Assembly: GCF_900323545.1 (NCBI RefSeq)
Contig: NZ_OOHN01000008.1
Coordinates: 1,665,144 to 1,729,143, forward strand
Reading direction: 5' to 3'
Origin: Actinomyces sp. Marseille-P3109
GTDB lineage: Bacteria > Actinomycetota > Actinomycetes > Actinomycetales > Actinomycetaceae
Length of the DNA stretch: 64,000 nucleotides
In this document: positions 18,935 to 29,510 of the stretch, one piece after another
How the letters are laid out: every line of letters begins with the position of its first letter
How positions within the stretch are numbered: the first letter of the stretch is position 1
The notes under the pieces: model-generated
Database searches by the model: none
What the model was told of the DNA's origin: nothing
The model's input: only the letters and a program-made list of their open reading frames with translations
Translations under genes and position numbers: made by a program

Positions 18935-19225
18935 CTACCAGAGGCGGCGTTCCCAGCAGGAGGTGTGCCAGTGGCGACGCTCCTCCAGGCCCCGGTCCGC
19001 CCCGAAGAGGGACTCGTTGGTCCAGGCCACCACGTGCGCGGTGCCCGCGGGGATGACGCGGTGGCAGCCGGGGCAGGTGTAGGGCTTGTCCCCACCGCGC
19101 AGGTAGCGCACGGTGAAGTCGGCCCCGCCGGGCCCGGTCTGGGTGCGCGGCACGGAGGCGAGGCGGTCCATGCTCAGGGGGATGTGCCCCTGCCCGTAGG
19201 GGCGCTTGGATCTGCGTCGTGCCAT
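18935..19225 (-). CDS. Small zinc-ribbon-like conserved actinobacterial protein
   Basis: 96-aa protein with a basic N terminus (MARRRSKRPYGQG) and a metal-binding pattern CPGC near residue 51 followed by HVVAW and, 25 residues later, HWHTSCW. This arrangement matches a small actinobacterial family often labelled 'ATP/GTP-binding protein' although no nucleotide-binding motif is present. Probable zinc-binding protein of unknown role. It starts just upstream of the terminator of the sugar ABC operon but reads away from it. Confidence 0.7.
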   Translation of the reverse strand: MARRRSKRPYGQGHIPLSMDRLASVPRTQTGPGGADFTVRYLRGGDKPYTCPGCHRVIPAGTAHVVAWTNESLFGADRGLEERRHWHTSCWERRLW

Positions 19226-19240
19226 ACCCCGATCTCATCA

Positions 19241-19282
19241 CATCCGGCTCCCGCCCCCAAAGCCGGGGACGGGAGCCGGATG
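19241..19282 (-). terminator. Terminator of the sugar ABC transporter operon
   Basis: A 13-bp perfect stem (19241-19253 with 19270-19282) with extra C/G pairing inside the loop, 49 nt after the stop of the last permease gene on the minus strand. Confidence 0.7.
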
Positions 19283-19331
19283 CGGCAGCGGGCGGGGCCG
19301 CCCTCTGCGGAGCCGATGGCTGGGGCCGGTC

Positions 19332-20189
19332 TCAGCCCTTGACCGATCCGGCCATGAGTCCTCCGACGAAGTACTTGCCCAGCAGGATGTAGACCGCCAG
19401 GGTGGGCACCGAGGCGATGAGGGCGCCGGACATCGAGGCACCGTAGTCGGCCAGGATCGATCCGTGGGCCAGGTTGTTCAGCGCCAGCGTCACCGGCCCG
19501 GACTGCGCCCCGCCGCCGAAGAACAGGGCGAACAGGAAGTCGTTCCAGGCGGAGGTGAACTGCCAGATGAGGACGACGACGAAGCTCGGCACCGAGATGG
19601 GCAGGACCACCGAGACGTAGGTGCGCAGCATCCCGGCCCCGTCCACCCGTGCGGCCTCGACGAGCTCGCCCGGGATCGTCTCGTAGTAGTTGCGGAAGAT
19701 GAGCGTGGTGATCGGGATGCCGTAGACCACGTGCATGAGGATGAGCGTGTGGATCCCGAAGCCCAGGTCGGCGCTGGTCACCAGCCGCATGAGCGGGATC
19801 ATGACGGCCTGGTAGGGGATGAACATGCCGAACAGGATGAGGGTGAAGACCACGTTGGCGCCGGGGAAGCGCCACTTGGACAGGACGAACCCGTTGGCGC
19901 TGCCCAGCATCGCCGAGATGATCGAGGAGGGGATGACCAGGGCCAGGGAGCGCAGGAGCCCGCCACTGAGCTGGTTCCAGGCGTTGGACCAGTTCTTGGT
20001 GACCCAGACCTCCGGCAGGTACCAGGTACGGGAGGGGTCGGCGTCGGCGGATCCCTTGAAGGAGGTCACCAGCAGGACGTAGACCGGGATGAGGACGAGG
20101 ATCACCGAGACCAGCAGCAGGATGAACCGCGCGGTCTGCCCCCAGCCGGGACGGTTGGCAGCCCGGGTCGGACGAGTCTGTGCCATCAC
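19332..20189 (-). CDS. Carbohydrate ABC transporter permease (CUT1, MalG type)
   Basis: 285-aa inner-membrane subunit of a CUT1 sugar importer with six predicted TM segments (first at about 22-44). The EAA loop that docks to the ATPase reads EAARVDGAGMLRTYVSVVLP, near residues 170-190. The ATG follows AGGAGG and lies 3 bp after the stop of the MalF-type gene. No ATPase gene is nearby, as is usual for actinobacterial CUT1 systems that share an MsiK-type ATPase. The substrate cannot be told from sequence; an oligosaccharide is likely. Confidence 0.9.
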   Translation of the reverse strand: MMAQTRPTRAANRPGWGQTARFILLLVSVILVLIPVYVLLVTSFKGSADADPSRTWYLPEVWVTKNWSNAWNQLSGGLLRSLALVIPSSIISAMLGSANGFVLSKWRFPGANVVFTLILFGMFIPYQAVMIPLMRLVTSADLGFGIHTLILMHVVYGIPITTLIFRNYYETIPGELVEAARVDGAGMLRTYVSVVLPISVPSFVVVLIWQFTSAWNDFLFALFFGGGAQSGPVTLALNNLAHGSILADYGASMSGALIASVPTLAVYILLGKYFVGGLMAGSVKG

Positions 20190-20192
20190 CGC

Positions 20193-21122
20193 TCACCTCC
20201 TGCCCTTGGCGTCGTGGATGAGGTAGGGGATGACGGCGACGGCGACCAGGACCAGCAGGATCGTGCCGACGGCGGCGGCGTTGGAGTAGTCGTTGTCGGT
20301 CATGAAGTTGAACATGTCGATGGCCGGGACCTTGGTGGAGTAGGTGCGCTGGTCCGTGATCGACATGATGAGGTCGAAGGACTTCAGCGACATGTGCCCG
20401 ATGATGATGACGGCGCTCAGAGCGATCGGGGTCAGCTGGGGGAAGATGATCGACTTGTAGAGCTGCCACTCGCTGGCGCCGTCGACCCGGGCCGCCTCGC
20501 GCAGGTCGTCGGGGATGCCGCGGAAACCGGCCAGGAAGAGTGCCATGACGTAGCCGGCCAGCTGCCACACGGCCGGCAGCGCGATGGCGAGGATCCCCCA
20601 GGTGGTGTTCTGGGTCCATGAGTTCTCCAGGAACCTCAGACCGGTCATCTCGAACAGCCGGTTGAGCCCTGAGGCCTGCTCGCCCTGGGCGGAGTTGAGC
20701 AGCCACCGCCACACCACGCCCGAGGCCACGAAGGACACGGCCATGGGGAACAGGAAGATGGAGCGGAAGACCCCCTCGCCCTTGATGGGGCGGTCCAGGA
20801 GCCAGGCCCACAGGAAGCCGACGACGAGAGTGCCGGCCAGGAAGGTGATGGTGAACAGGATGAGGTTGATGAAGGAGTGCCTGAAGTCCGGGCTGCCGAA
20901 CAGGGCCGTGAAGTTGCTCAGCCCGACGACGGTGGTCCCCTTGCGGCCGGAGACCTGCCCGGCGGTGTGCATGTCCAGCAGGGAGGTGTTGATGTTGATT
21001 CCGATCATCCCGTAGACGAAGACGCCGACGAGGAGGATCGAGGGCGAGATGAGCAGGAGGCCGGGCCCCCACTGCCTCCAGCTCGCCCGACGGCGCCGCG
21101 CTGGGACGCTCTTGGTGCTCAC
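20193..21122 (-). CDS. Carbohydrate ABC transporter permease (CUT1, MalF type)
   Basis: 309-aa permease with six TM segments; the first begins near residue 18 (GPGLLLISPSILLVGVFVYG). The ATPase-docking loop reads EAARVDGASEWQLYKSIIFP near residue 210. The GTG start at 21122 is preceded by AGGAG at good spacing. The open frame runs on through the binding-protein gene in another register, but that part is not protein-like. The gene follows a 137-bp gap containing a strong hairpin and is the second gene of the importer operon. Confidence 0.9.
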   Translation of the reverse strand: MSTKSVPARRRRASWRQWGPGLLLISPSILLVGVFVYGMIGININTSLLDMHTAGQVSGRKGTTVVGLSNFTALFGSPDFRHSFINLILFTITFLAGTLVVGFLWAWLLDRPIKGEGVFRSIFLFPMAVSFVASGVVWRWLLNSAQGEQASGLNRLFEMTGLRFLENSWTQNTTWGILAIALPAVWQLAGYVMALFLAGFRGIPDDLREAARVDGASEWQLYKSIIFPQLTPIALSAVIIIGHMSLKSFDLIMSITDQRTYSTKVPAIDMFNFMTDNDYSNAAAVGTILLVLVAVAVIPYLIHDAKGRR

Positions 21123-21201
21123 GTGTTTCTCCTGATGCGTTGTGGCGGGCGGATCGGCCCGTAATGGTCGTGGCCACCGGTCATCCGGTGGGCGAGCGGC
21201 C

Positions 21202-21250
21202 CGGGGGCGGGAACGAACCGGGGCGGACGCGCGGTCCGTTCCCGTCCCCG
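21202..21250 (-). other. Intercistronic hairpin between binding protein and permease
   Basis: A 14-bp stem with one G-U pair (21202-21215 with 21237-21250) sits just after the binding-protein stop codon. Such hairpins commonly protect the upstream mRNA or partly terminate transcription, giving more binding protein than permease. Confidence 0.55.
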
Positions 21251-21259
21251 GAGGGCCGA

Positions 21260-22579
21260 TCAGGAGGAGGCAGCGGCCTTGAGGTCCGCCTGGAGCGCGG
21301 CGACGTCGGAGGCGCCCTGGGCGAACTTGGTCAGGGCATCGTTCATCGCGTTGGTGGCCTTGGCCGGCAGGGCCGCGCCGTGGGCGATGGAGGAGACGAT
21401 CGTGTCCTTGGCGAAGGAATCCATGGCCGAGCGCTGGTACTCGGAGAACTTGCCCTTCTCCTAGTCGGTGAGGTCCGTGCGGGCGGGGATGGAGCCCTTG
21501 ACGGTGTTGAAGGCGATCTGGCCGTCCTTGGAGGAGATCGTGTTGAGCCAGTTCTTGGCTCCGCCGGGGTGCTTGGCGCCGTCGGGCAGGGTGAAGGAGT
21601 CGGCCAGGAAGTCGAAGACGCCGTCGGTGCCCGGGACCGGGAAGTAGACGTAATCCTCTCCGGCCTTCTTGCCGGCGGCGTCGAACCCGGCCACGGCCCA
21701 GTCGCCCATGACGTTGAAGGCGGCCTTGCCGTCCATAATGGGCTTCATGGCGGGCTCCCAGTCCTCGGTGTAGAGGGAGGAGTCGGTGTATCCCACGATC
21801 GTCTTGTAGTGTCCGAGCGCCTTGGTGACCTCGGCGCCGCCCCAGTCGGTCTTGCCGTCGAAGAGCCCGTTGTAGGCGTCCACGCCCAGGTCGGCGATGA
21901 GGATGGTCTCGAGCAGCTCGAGCTGGGTCCAGGCCATGCCCATGGTGATGGGCGTCAGGCCGGCGGCCTTGACCTTCTCCATGTCGGCGATCCAGGCGTC
22001 GATGGTGGTGGCCGGCTTGGTCGGGTCGAGCCCGGCGGCCCTGAGGGCGGGCACCGAGGCCCACACGACGTTGGCGCGGTGGATGTTGGAGGGCACTGAG
22101 TAGATCTTGCCGTCGGAGTCCTTGAGGCGTTCCATGAGGGTGGCGGGGAAGGCCTCGTTGAGCTTGAACTCCTCGTAGAGGCTGGCGACGTCCAGCAGGT
22201 AGCCGGCCTCGATGTGGTCCTTGATCTCGGCGCCGGCGTGGGCCTGGTAGGTGTCCGGCGGGTTCTTGGCGGCCAGGTCCGCGGCGAGCTTCTGCTTGGC
22301 CTGGCTGCCGGCACCGCCGGAGACGGCCTTGTTCTCGAACTTCGTCTTGGGGAACTGCTCGTTGAAGACCTTGACCAGGGCGTCCAGGCCAAGCTTCTCC
22401 GAGCCGGCCGACCACCAGGTGACGACGTCGACCTGGCTGGCGTCCCCTTCACCGGCGGCTCCACCAGACGTCGAGTCGGAACTGCCGGAGGTGGCGCAGG
22501 CGGCCAGGGTGGCGGCGACTGCAGTGGTTCCCAGACCCGCCAGCACGGCACGGCGGGAGAGGTAGTGGGTGGGGCGCAT
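21260..22579 (-). pseudogene. Sugar ABC transporter substrate-binding lipoprotein, interrupted by in-frame TAG
   Basis: Full frame of 440 codons encoding an extracellular CUT1 binding lipoprotein: Tat-like SRRAVLAGL, lipobox LAAC with Cys at residue 28, then an alpha/beta binding-protein body (VDVVTWWSAGSEKLGLDAL...). Codon 373 (21463-21461) is TAG. The same frame then continues for 66 family-like residues (EKGKFSEYQRSAMDSFAKDT...) to the natural stop, with no frameshift. The protein is therefore predicted to lose its C-terminal helices, which usually pack against the lobes, or the base is a sequencing error. Codon use is unchanged on both sides, suggesting a recent event. The start has AAGGAG upstream. 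Confidence 0.85.
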
Positions 22580-22677
22580 GGGACTGCTCCTTAGAAACGA
22601 CGTTGTCTCATGTCCACGGCACCGTTGCCGCGGGAGGTGAGCGGAGATGACGGGAAGTCATCTGGTCTCGACTCGGA

Positions 22678-22706
22678 AGAGTAGACCTAAAATGAGCGAA
22701 ACTCAA
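22678..22706 (-). promoter_or_regulatory. Promoter of the sugar ABC operon
   Basis: On the minus strand TTGAGT (22706-22701), a 17-bp spacer and TACTCT (22683-22678) form a plausible sigma-A promoter about 100 nt upstream of the binding-protein ATG. Confidence 0.45.
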
Positions 22707-22802
22707 ACATATGTTGCGGTAACAATCATTATTCTGGTCAGTCAGCATATGTCTATACCAGTAACGACGGAGATTCACCTGCACGCCCGGATGCGCAGGC
22801 AG

Positions 22803-22842
22803 GAAAAAGGTCCTCGCCGCCCGGCTGGGGCGGCGAGGACCT
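22803..22842 (-). terminator. Intrinsic terminator of mdh
   Basis: A 14-bp perfect stem (22808-22821 with 22829-22842, 7-nt loop), followed on the minus strand by a run of five T. This is the most classical Rho-independent terminator of the window, about 120 nt after the mdh stop. Confidence 0.85.
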
Positions 22843-22959
22843 GTGTGAGAGCCGGCCGGGTACGGCGACCCGGGGGTGGTCCGTACCAGATCACGGACGG
22901 GGCGGCCCGAGCACGGTGTCAGACCGGCCCCAGGTACCGAGCCGGGTGTTGTGAAGAGC

Positions 22960-24057
<1,098 letters not shown>

Positions 24058-24197
24058 TCACCACTCCCCTGGCCGTCCTTGGTGGAGATCATGCCGATCC
24101 GCGGTGATCTTAGCGTGATCCATCCCGGTCCTGACAGTACCCAGCCTCGGTCGATACCCTGGGGTCCTCCCCCAGCCCGTTTCTCGTATCCAGGACC

Positions 24198-26018
24198 GTG
24201 ATGAGCTCACGCCGATCCCGTTTTCCCCTCCCGGCGCCTCTGCGTCGCGGATCCACGCCCCCGCCCCGGGTCTCCTCACCTGCCGGGCGCCGCTCGGGCG
24301 CCATCTCCTTCGGACTCACCCTGCTGGGCGCCCTGGGATCGGGCTGGTGCCTCATCTCCACCGGACGCGCCCTGGGAGCCCTGCTGGCCTCCTCACCCAG
24401 GATCGGTCTGCTGGCCCAGGCACTGGCCGCTGCGGTCCTGAGCGCCGCCTGTCAGCTGCTCGCCCAGCAGGTCGCCCGCTCCAGCGCGCTCAGTGAGGAG
24501 GCGCACCTGCGCCGGCTCACGCTGGCCCACATGCTCGGGCTGGGCCCCGCGCGCGCCGCCGACGTGCGCAGTGGCGCCACCGCTTCTCTGCTGACCGACG
24601 GCACCGAGCGCGTCGCCCTCTACCGGCAGACCTTCCTGGCCCCGACCCTGGCCGCTGCGGCCGCGCCCCTGCTGGTGCTCATTGAGCTGGCCGCGGCCGT
24701 CGATGTCGTCCCCGCCCTGGTGCTGGCCATCGCCATCGTCGTGGTGCCGGCCTTCATCGCCTTCGCCCACTCGCGGCTGCGGGCCTCGTCGTCGAACTCG
24801 CGGCGCGCGCGCATGCGTCTGGCCGCCGAGTACCTCGACGCCATCCAGGGACTGCGAACCCTCACGCTGGCCCGGGCCGCGGAGCGCACCAGCGCCCGCC
24901 TGCGTCTGGAGGGGGAGACGAACCGGCGCGCGGTCATGGGCCTGCTGGCGGGCAACCAGCTCGTCATCCTGCTCACTGACGGTCTCTTCTCCCTGTTCCT
25001 CATCACCGTGGCCGCGGGCCTGGCCCTGGCGCGCCTGTCGGCCGGCGCGATCGACGTCGGCGACGCCCTGGCGATCATGCTGACCTCCTTCGTGCTCCTG
25101 GAGCCGCTGGACCACGTGGGCGCCTTCTTCTATGTAGGCATGGGTGGCATGGCCAACCAGCGCGCCATCCGCCGGATCCTGGCTCGGCCCCTGCCCCGGT
25201 CCGCACCGCGACCCAGGCCCCGGGCGAGCACCTCGACAGGTCCAGCCACACGGGCCGCCGTCGTGCTCGACGACGTCGAGGCCACCTGGGGCGACGAACC
25301 GGTGCTGGAGGGAGTGAGCCTGGCCGTGCGCCGCGGTGAGCACCTGGCGGTCGTGGGTCCCTCCGGTGCGGGCAAGTCGACGCTCATGGCGATGCTCGCC
25401 GGCAACCTGCTGCCCCGCGCCGGCTCGCTGCGCGTGGAGGGGGCCGAGCTGACCGCTGCCACCCAGGACGAGGTGCGGGCGGCCTCCGCTCTGGTGGCGC
25501 AGACGACGTGGCTGTTCACCGGCACGATTGCGGACAACCTGCGCCTGGCCCAGCCCTATGCGACGCCGTCGCAGATGTGGCATGCCCTGGAGGTGGCCCG
25601 TCTGGACAAGGAGGTGGCCCTCATGCCCGAGGGACTGGAGACGCAGGTCGGTGAGGGCGGGCTGGGGCTGTCGGGCGGGCAGGCCCAGCGCCTGTCCCTG
25701 GCGCGCGCGTTCCTGGCCGACCGCCCCGTGCTGCTGCTGGACGAGCCCACCAGCCAGGTGGACCTGGCCAGCGAGGCGGCCATCGTCGAGTCCATCGACC
25801 AGTTGGCCCAGGGGCGCACCGTCGTCACCATCTCGCACCGTGCGGGGGCGCTGACCGCAACGGACCGGACCGTCAGGGTCGAGGCCCGAGGACTTCACGA
25901 GGTGGGTCCGGCCAAGGCTCCGGCCGCCAACGACGCGGCCTCCGGTACCGGCGACGCCGAGGACGACGCCGCCGCCAATGAGGCGGCCGCTGCGCAGGAC
26001 GGGGAGGTGCGGTCATGA
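24198..26018 (+). CDS. ABC exporter half-transporter, CydD-like
   Basis: 606-aa membrane-ATPase fusion: a six-TM domain (about 30-330) and an ABC domain (about 355-560). Walker A is GPSGAGKST, signature LSGGQAQRL, Walker B VLLLDEPTSQ with the catalytic Glu, and the switch His is in ISHRAG. The TM domain resembles CydD in the YLDAIQGLRTLTLAR segment. A disordered Ala/Asp-rich tail follows. The start is GTG at 24198 or ATG at 24201. It overlaps the next ABC gene by 4 bp, so the pair should form a heterodimer. CydDC-type thiol export is possible, but no cydAB genes are nearby, so the substrate stays open. Confidence 0.82.
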   Translation: MMSSRRSRFPLPAPLRRGSTPPPRVSSPAGRRSGAISFGLTLLGALGSGWCLISTGRALGALLASSPRIGLLAQALAAAVLSAACQLLAQQVARSSALSEEAHLRRLTLAHMLGLGPARAADVRSGATASLLTDGTERVALYRQTFLAPTLAAAAAPLLVLIELAAAVDVVPALVLAIAIVVVPAFIAFAHSRLRASSSNSRRARMRLAAEYLDAIQGLRTLTLARAAERTSARLRLEGETNRRAVMGLLAGNQLVILLTDGLFSLFLITVAAGLALARLSAGAIDVGDALAIMLTSFVLLEPLDHVGAFFYVGMGGMANQRAIRRILARPLPRSAPRPRPRASTSTGPATRAAVVLDDVEATWGDEPVLEGVSLAVRRGEHLAVVGPSGAGKSTLMAMLAGNLLPRAGSLRVEGAELTAATQDEVRAASALVAQTTWLFTGTIADNLRLAQPYATPSQMWHALEVARLDKEVALMPEGLETQVGEGGLGLSGGQAQRLSLARAFLADRPVLLLDEPTSQVDLASEAAIVESIDQLAQGRTVVTISHRAGALTATDRTVRVEARGLHEVGPAKAPAANDAASGTGDAEDDAAANEAAAAQDGEVRS

Positions 26019-27862
26019 TCCGAACCAGACGCTCACCGTCACACAGAACTCGCGTCGTCGGCGGAGCCGGTGGGGCCGGAGCGGGCGAGTACGACAGCGC
26101 CCCGGTGCGGGAGCGGCCGTCGCGCGCGGTGCTGGTGCGCTGGCTGCTTCACGTCACCCGCCCAGTCCTGTCGCCGCTGCTGGGCTCCACGCTGTGCCGC
26201 GTCACTGACATGCTCAGCGGCATCGCCCTGTTCTCCCTGGGGGCCTATGCCGTGGCCTCGATGGGGCTGGCGATGATGATCGGCGCGCCGATGCCCGCCG
26301 TCTGGACGGTACTGGCCGTCATGGCGGGGTTGTCGCTGCTCAAGGCGGCTCTGCGATACGCCGAGCAGTTCCTCGGCCACCTGGTGGCCTTCAAGGCGCT
26401 CGAGCTGCTGCGCGGGCAGATCTTCCGCTCTCTCATCCCCCGCTCGCCGCGGGTCAGTGCGACGTCGCGCTCGGGCGACCTGCTGTCTCGCGCCACCAAG
26501 GACGTCGACCGCATCGAGGTCTTTTTCGCCCACACCTTCGCCCCGGCGGTCTCGGCCGCCATCACCCCGATCGTGGTGCTCGCGGTCATCGGTCTCAAGG
26601 TGTCCTGGCTGGTGGCGATGACGGCGCTCCCCTTCGTGGTGCTCCAGCTGCTCATCGTGCCCCGCCTGGGCTTCACCGCCTCCTTGGAGGCCTCCCGGTC
26701 CAGCTCGGCGGCACGGGCGGACCTCACCCAGCACGTCACCGACACCGTCCAGGGCATGAGCGAGGTCGTCGGGTACGGGCGCAGCCAGGAGCGTCTCGAT
26801 GAGATGGCCAGGATCGACGCCGAGCTCGTCGGCGCCTCCCGTCCCACCGGCCAGTGGGCCTCCGTGCGCCGGGGCATCAACCAGCTGGCGGGCCTGACCG
26901 CGCCGATCGCCGTCGTCATGGTGGGGGCGATGCTGCCCACCACCGGATCCGGAGCGGGCGTGCCCCTGCTAGCGGCCGCAGCCGCGGCCGTGCTGCGGAT
27001 GAGCGAGACCGTGCGCGGCGTCGAGGAGCTCTCGGGGGCGCTCAACGCCTCCTTCGCCTCGGCTGAGAGGGTCTGGGAGATCGCCACCGCCCCGGTTGAG
27101 GTGCGCGACGGCGATCAGGAACTGACCGCCGGGATCTCCCACGAGGTCCTGTGGCAGGACGTCACCTACTCCTACCCCAGCACCGCCACGCAGGCCGTGC
27201 GCGGCGTGAGCCTGAGAGCCCGGGCCGGCAAGTGGACCTGCATCGTGGGGGCCTCGGGCTCCGGCAAGTCGACGCTGGCCCAGCTGGCCGTGCGCTTCGA
27301 TGAGCCGGAGTCGGGCCGCATCCTCATCGACGGACAGGACGTGGCCGACCTGCAGGCGATCAGCCTCTACCAGGAGGTCGGCATGGTGGACCAGAGGATC
27401 CACCTCATGCGAGCCACGATCGCCGAGAACGTGCGCCTGGCAGCGCCGTCGGCCAGTGACGCCCAGGTTCGCCGGGTCTGCCGAGCCGCCTGCATCGATA
27501 AGGACATTGAGGCCCTGGAGGACGGCTACGACACTCTCGTGGGTGAGCGCGGCCAGTCCCTGTCCGGGGGCCAGCGGCAGCGTCTGGCCCTGGCGCGAGC
27601 CCTGCTCGCCCGCCCCGGCGTACTCATCCTCGATGAGTTCACCTCCCACCTGGATCCCGAGCTGGATGAGCAGGTGCGGATCGGGGTGCGCACCTATCTG
27701 CCGCAGGCGACGATCATCGAGATCACCCACCGGCTGCAGTGGTCCGAGCAGGCCGACCACGTCGTCGTCATGGATGCGGGCACGGTGGTGCAGGCGGGCC
27801 CACCGGCCAAATTGCTGGCCGCTCCAGGACCGCTGCGCACACTCACCGCCCGCGGACGCTGA
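26015..27862 (+). CDS. ABC exporter half-transporter, CydC-like partner
   Basis: 615-aa partner of the preceding gene, with an N-terminal basic tail (1-45), a TM domain (about 50-330) and an ABC domain (about 375-600). Walker [10 protein letters not shown], signature LSGGQRQRL, Walker [11 protein letters not shown] and switch His in ITHRLQ are all intact, so both ATP sites of the heterodimer look competent. The [20 protein letters not shown] and [17 protein letters not shown] segments recall CydC and also the IrtAB/YbtPQ siderophore-type exporters. It starts at the ATGA overlap and ends just before a very strong terminator. Confidence 0.82.
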   Translation: MIRTRRSPSHRTRVVGGAGGAGAGEYDSAPVRERPSRAVLVRWLLHVTRPVLSPLLGSTLCRVTDMLSGIALFSLGAYAVASMGLAMMIGAPMPAVWTVLAVMAGLSLLKAALRYAEQFLGHLVAFKALELLRGQIFRSLIPRSPRVSATSRSGDLLSRATKDVDRIEVFFAHTFAPAVSAAITPIVVLAVIGLKVSWLVAMTALPFVVLQLLIVPRLGFTASLEASRSSSAARADLTQHVTDTVQGMSEVVGYGRSQERLDEMARIDAELVGASRPTGQWASVRRGINQLAGLTAPIAVVMVGAMLPTTGSGAGVPLLAAAAAAVLRMSETVRGVEELSGALNASFASAERVWEIATAPVEVRDGDQELTAGISHEVLWQDVTYSYPSTATQAVRGVSLRARAGKWTCIVGASGSGKSTLAQLAVRFDEPESGRILIDGQDVADLQAISLYQEVGMVDQRIHLMRATIAENVRLAAPSASDAQVRRVCRAACIDKDIEALEDGYDTLVGERGQSLSGGQRQRLALARALLARPGVLILDEFTSHLDPELDEQVRIGVRTYLPQATIIEITHRLQWSEQADHVVVMDAGTVVQAGPPAKLLAAPGPLRTLTARGR

Positions 27863-27868
27863 CGGATG

Positions 27869-27933
27869 CAGTCAGACACCGAGGGGGCGCTCAGAGTCTC
27901 GGTGACTCCAGGCGCCCCCTCGGTGTCTGACTG
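27869..27933. terminator. Strong bidirectional terminator
   Basis: A perfect 22-bp stem (27869-27890 with 27912-27933), and inside its loop a second 5-bp stem (GAGTC/GACTC). It lies 6 nt after the ABC exporter stop and 45 nt before the end of the convergent symporter gene. Confidence 0.85.
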
Positions 27934-27978
27934 AGGCCTGCTCGAGCCTCACTCGAGCCCACTCGGGATTGCTCGAAC

Positions 27979-29331
27979 CTACTCGCCGGAACGGGCGGCG
28001 GCAGCGGACGCCTCCAGCTCCTCAGGACTGACGACGCCCTCGACGCTGACGGCGTGGAGGTAGGCCATGCCGTCGAAGGAGAGCTCGCGGACGTTCTCCG
28101 GGTCGCCCTCGTCATTGACGGAGCCGCCCGCCATACGGTCAACGATGATGGCGATGGCGCCGTCACCGGTGACGTTCGTGGCGGTGCCGAAGGAGTCCAG
28201 AGCGATGTAGGTGGCGATCATGAGGGCCACCTGCTGGTCATTGAAGCCGAGCATGGAGGACAGCAGGCCCGTGGCCGCCATGATGGCGCCTCCGGGCACG
28301 CCCGGCGCGGCCACCATCGTGATGCCGAGCATGAAGATGAACCCGGCCCACTGGGCGGTGCTCACGTGCAGGTCCTGGGTGAGGACGATCGCGAAGGCGA
28401 AGGCGAAGATCTTCGAGGTCGACCCCGCCAGGTGGATCGTGGCGCACAGGGGGACGGTGAAGGAGGCCACCGCGTCGGAGACGCCGTTCTTCTTCGTCTG
28501 ACGCAGGGTCACCGGGATCGTGGCCGCCGAGGAGGAGGTGCCCAGGGCGGTGAGGTAGGCCGGGACCATGGTGAGCAGGGCCTTGAACGGGTTCTTGCGG
28601 CCGATGACCCCGGCGACGACGAACTGGATCGCCAGGATGACGGCCTCGAGGATGAGGACCACGACGACGACCCTCAGGAGGGCCTTCATGACCGAGCCGG
28701 CGGCGCCGGTGTAGGTGAGGTTGAGGAAGATGCCGAAGATGTGCAGCGGCAGCAACGGGATGATCATCCGCTCGATGAGTCGGGTGATGATGGCCCGGAA
28801 CTCGATGGAGCCCTTGCGCAGAACTCCTCGGGGAACCATGGACAGGCCGATCCCGAGGATGAAGGAGAGCAGCAGGGCGGTCATGACCTCGACCGGCGGG
28901 GGCATCTCCACGGTGAAGTAGCTGCTCAGGGCCCCTTCGGGCTTGGCGACGTCGGTCAGGGAGGTCCCGGCGAGCAGGCGGGGGAAGGTGGCCGCACACA
29001 CCAGGAAGGTGAGGAAGCCGGCGAAGAGGGTGGAGGTGTAGGCCAGGGCAGTGGTGATGCCGAGCCACTTGCCGGCGCCGCGTCCCAGGTCGGCGATGGC
29101 GGGGGTCACCAGACCGATGATGATGAGCGGGATCGCGAAGTTGAGGAACTGGCCGAACAGGTCGGAGAAGGTCGCGAAGACGTTGCCGACTGCCTTGGGG
29201 ATGATCGGGTGGCCACCGATCCGGACGGACCCCACGAGCAGGGCCAGGACAATGGCGCCGATGACCCAGGTCAGGATGCTGTGGCTGAGACGATAACCCA
29301 GTGAGGGCGATGCCGAGGGATTGCGTGACAT
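27979..29331 (-). CDS. dicarboxylate/amino acid:cation symporter (DAACS family)
   Basis: 450-aa polytopic membrane protein with about eight TM helices and two re-entrant loops. The Ser-rich loop LTALGTSSSAATIPVTLRQ and later segments matching the GltPh/DctA substrate site (MVAAPGVPGGAIMAATGLL; SFGTATNVTGDGAIA) mark the family. It probably imports C4-dicarboxylates or acidic/neutral amino acids with sodium or protons; the exact substrate cannot be read. It is a single-gene unit, sharing the terminator with the convergent ABC exporter. The Shine-Dalgarno sequence is weak (AAGG). Confidence 0.88.
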   Translation of the reverse strand: MSRNPSASPSLGYRLSHSILTWVIGAIVLALLVGSVRIGGHPIIPKAVGNVFATFSDLFGQFLNFAIPLIIIGLVTPAIADLGRGAGKWLGITTALAYTSTLFAGFLTFLVCAATFPRLLAGTSLTDVAKPEGALSSYFTVEMPPPVEVMTALLLSFILGIGLSMVPRGVLRKGSIEFRAIITRLIERMIIPLLPLHIFGIFLNLTYTGAAGSVMKALLRVVVVVLILEAVILAIQFVVAGVIGRKNPFKALLTMVPAYLTALGTSSSAATIPVTLRQTKKNGVSDAVASFTVPLCATIHLAGSTSKIFAFAFAIVLTQDLHVSTAQWAGFIFMLGITMVAAPGVPGGAIMAATGLLSSMLGFNDQQVALMIATYIALDSFGTATNVTGDGAIAIIVDRMAGGSVNDEGDPENVRELSFDGMAYLHAVSVEGVVSPEELEASAAAARSGE

Positions 29332-29510
29332 AGGGGACCTTCAGTGTGTGAAGCAATGTGACAAAACGTCGTGAATGGGCCCAGCGTGCCATACCGGCCG
29401 GTTACAACGCCGCTTCGGTTCGGCAAATGGGCACCGGGCCGACACAGATCACAGCGGATCGTGGGGTGAGCCAATGGCGAAGGCCTACCGAAGACAACCG
29501 GCGAACCGGG

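Larger units (their letters stand above)
22580..22959. other. Intergenic region upstream of the sugar importer and downstream of mdh
   Basis: 380 bp without a gene. It holds the mdh terminator, the importer promoter and an unusually AT-rich island (about 22680-22775). CATATGT occurs twice in the same orientation (22708-22714 and 22746-22752), just upstream of the promoter hexamers, and could mark a regulator site. Confidence 0.5.

Noticed and set aside
21461..21463. Pyrrolysine or programmed readthrough at the TAG of the binding-protein gene
   Set aside because: There is no sign of a pyl system or of a readthrough context, and UAG is an ordinary stop in this group (RF1 is encoded in the window). 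Mutation or sequencing error is simpler.
20193..22415. A 740-codon fusion of the MalF permease with upstream sequence
   Set aside because: The upstream 430 codons are the binding-protein gene in the wrong register. The permease starts at the GTG at 21122 with its own ribosome binding site.
24198..27862. Firm assignment as CydDC (cytochrome bd assembly)
   Set aside because: The TM domains resemble CydDC in places, but cydA/cydB are not adjacent and siderophore-type exporters look similar. I kept 'CydD/CydC-like'.
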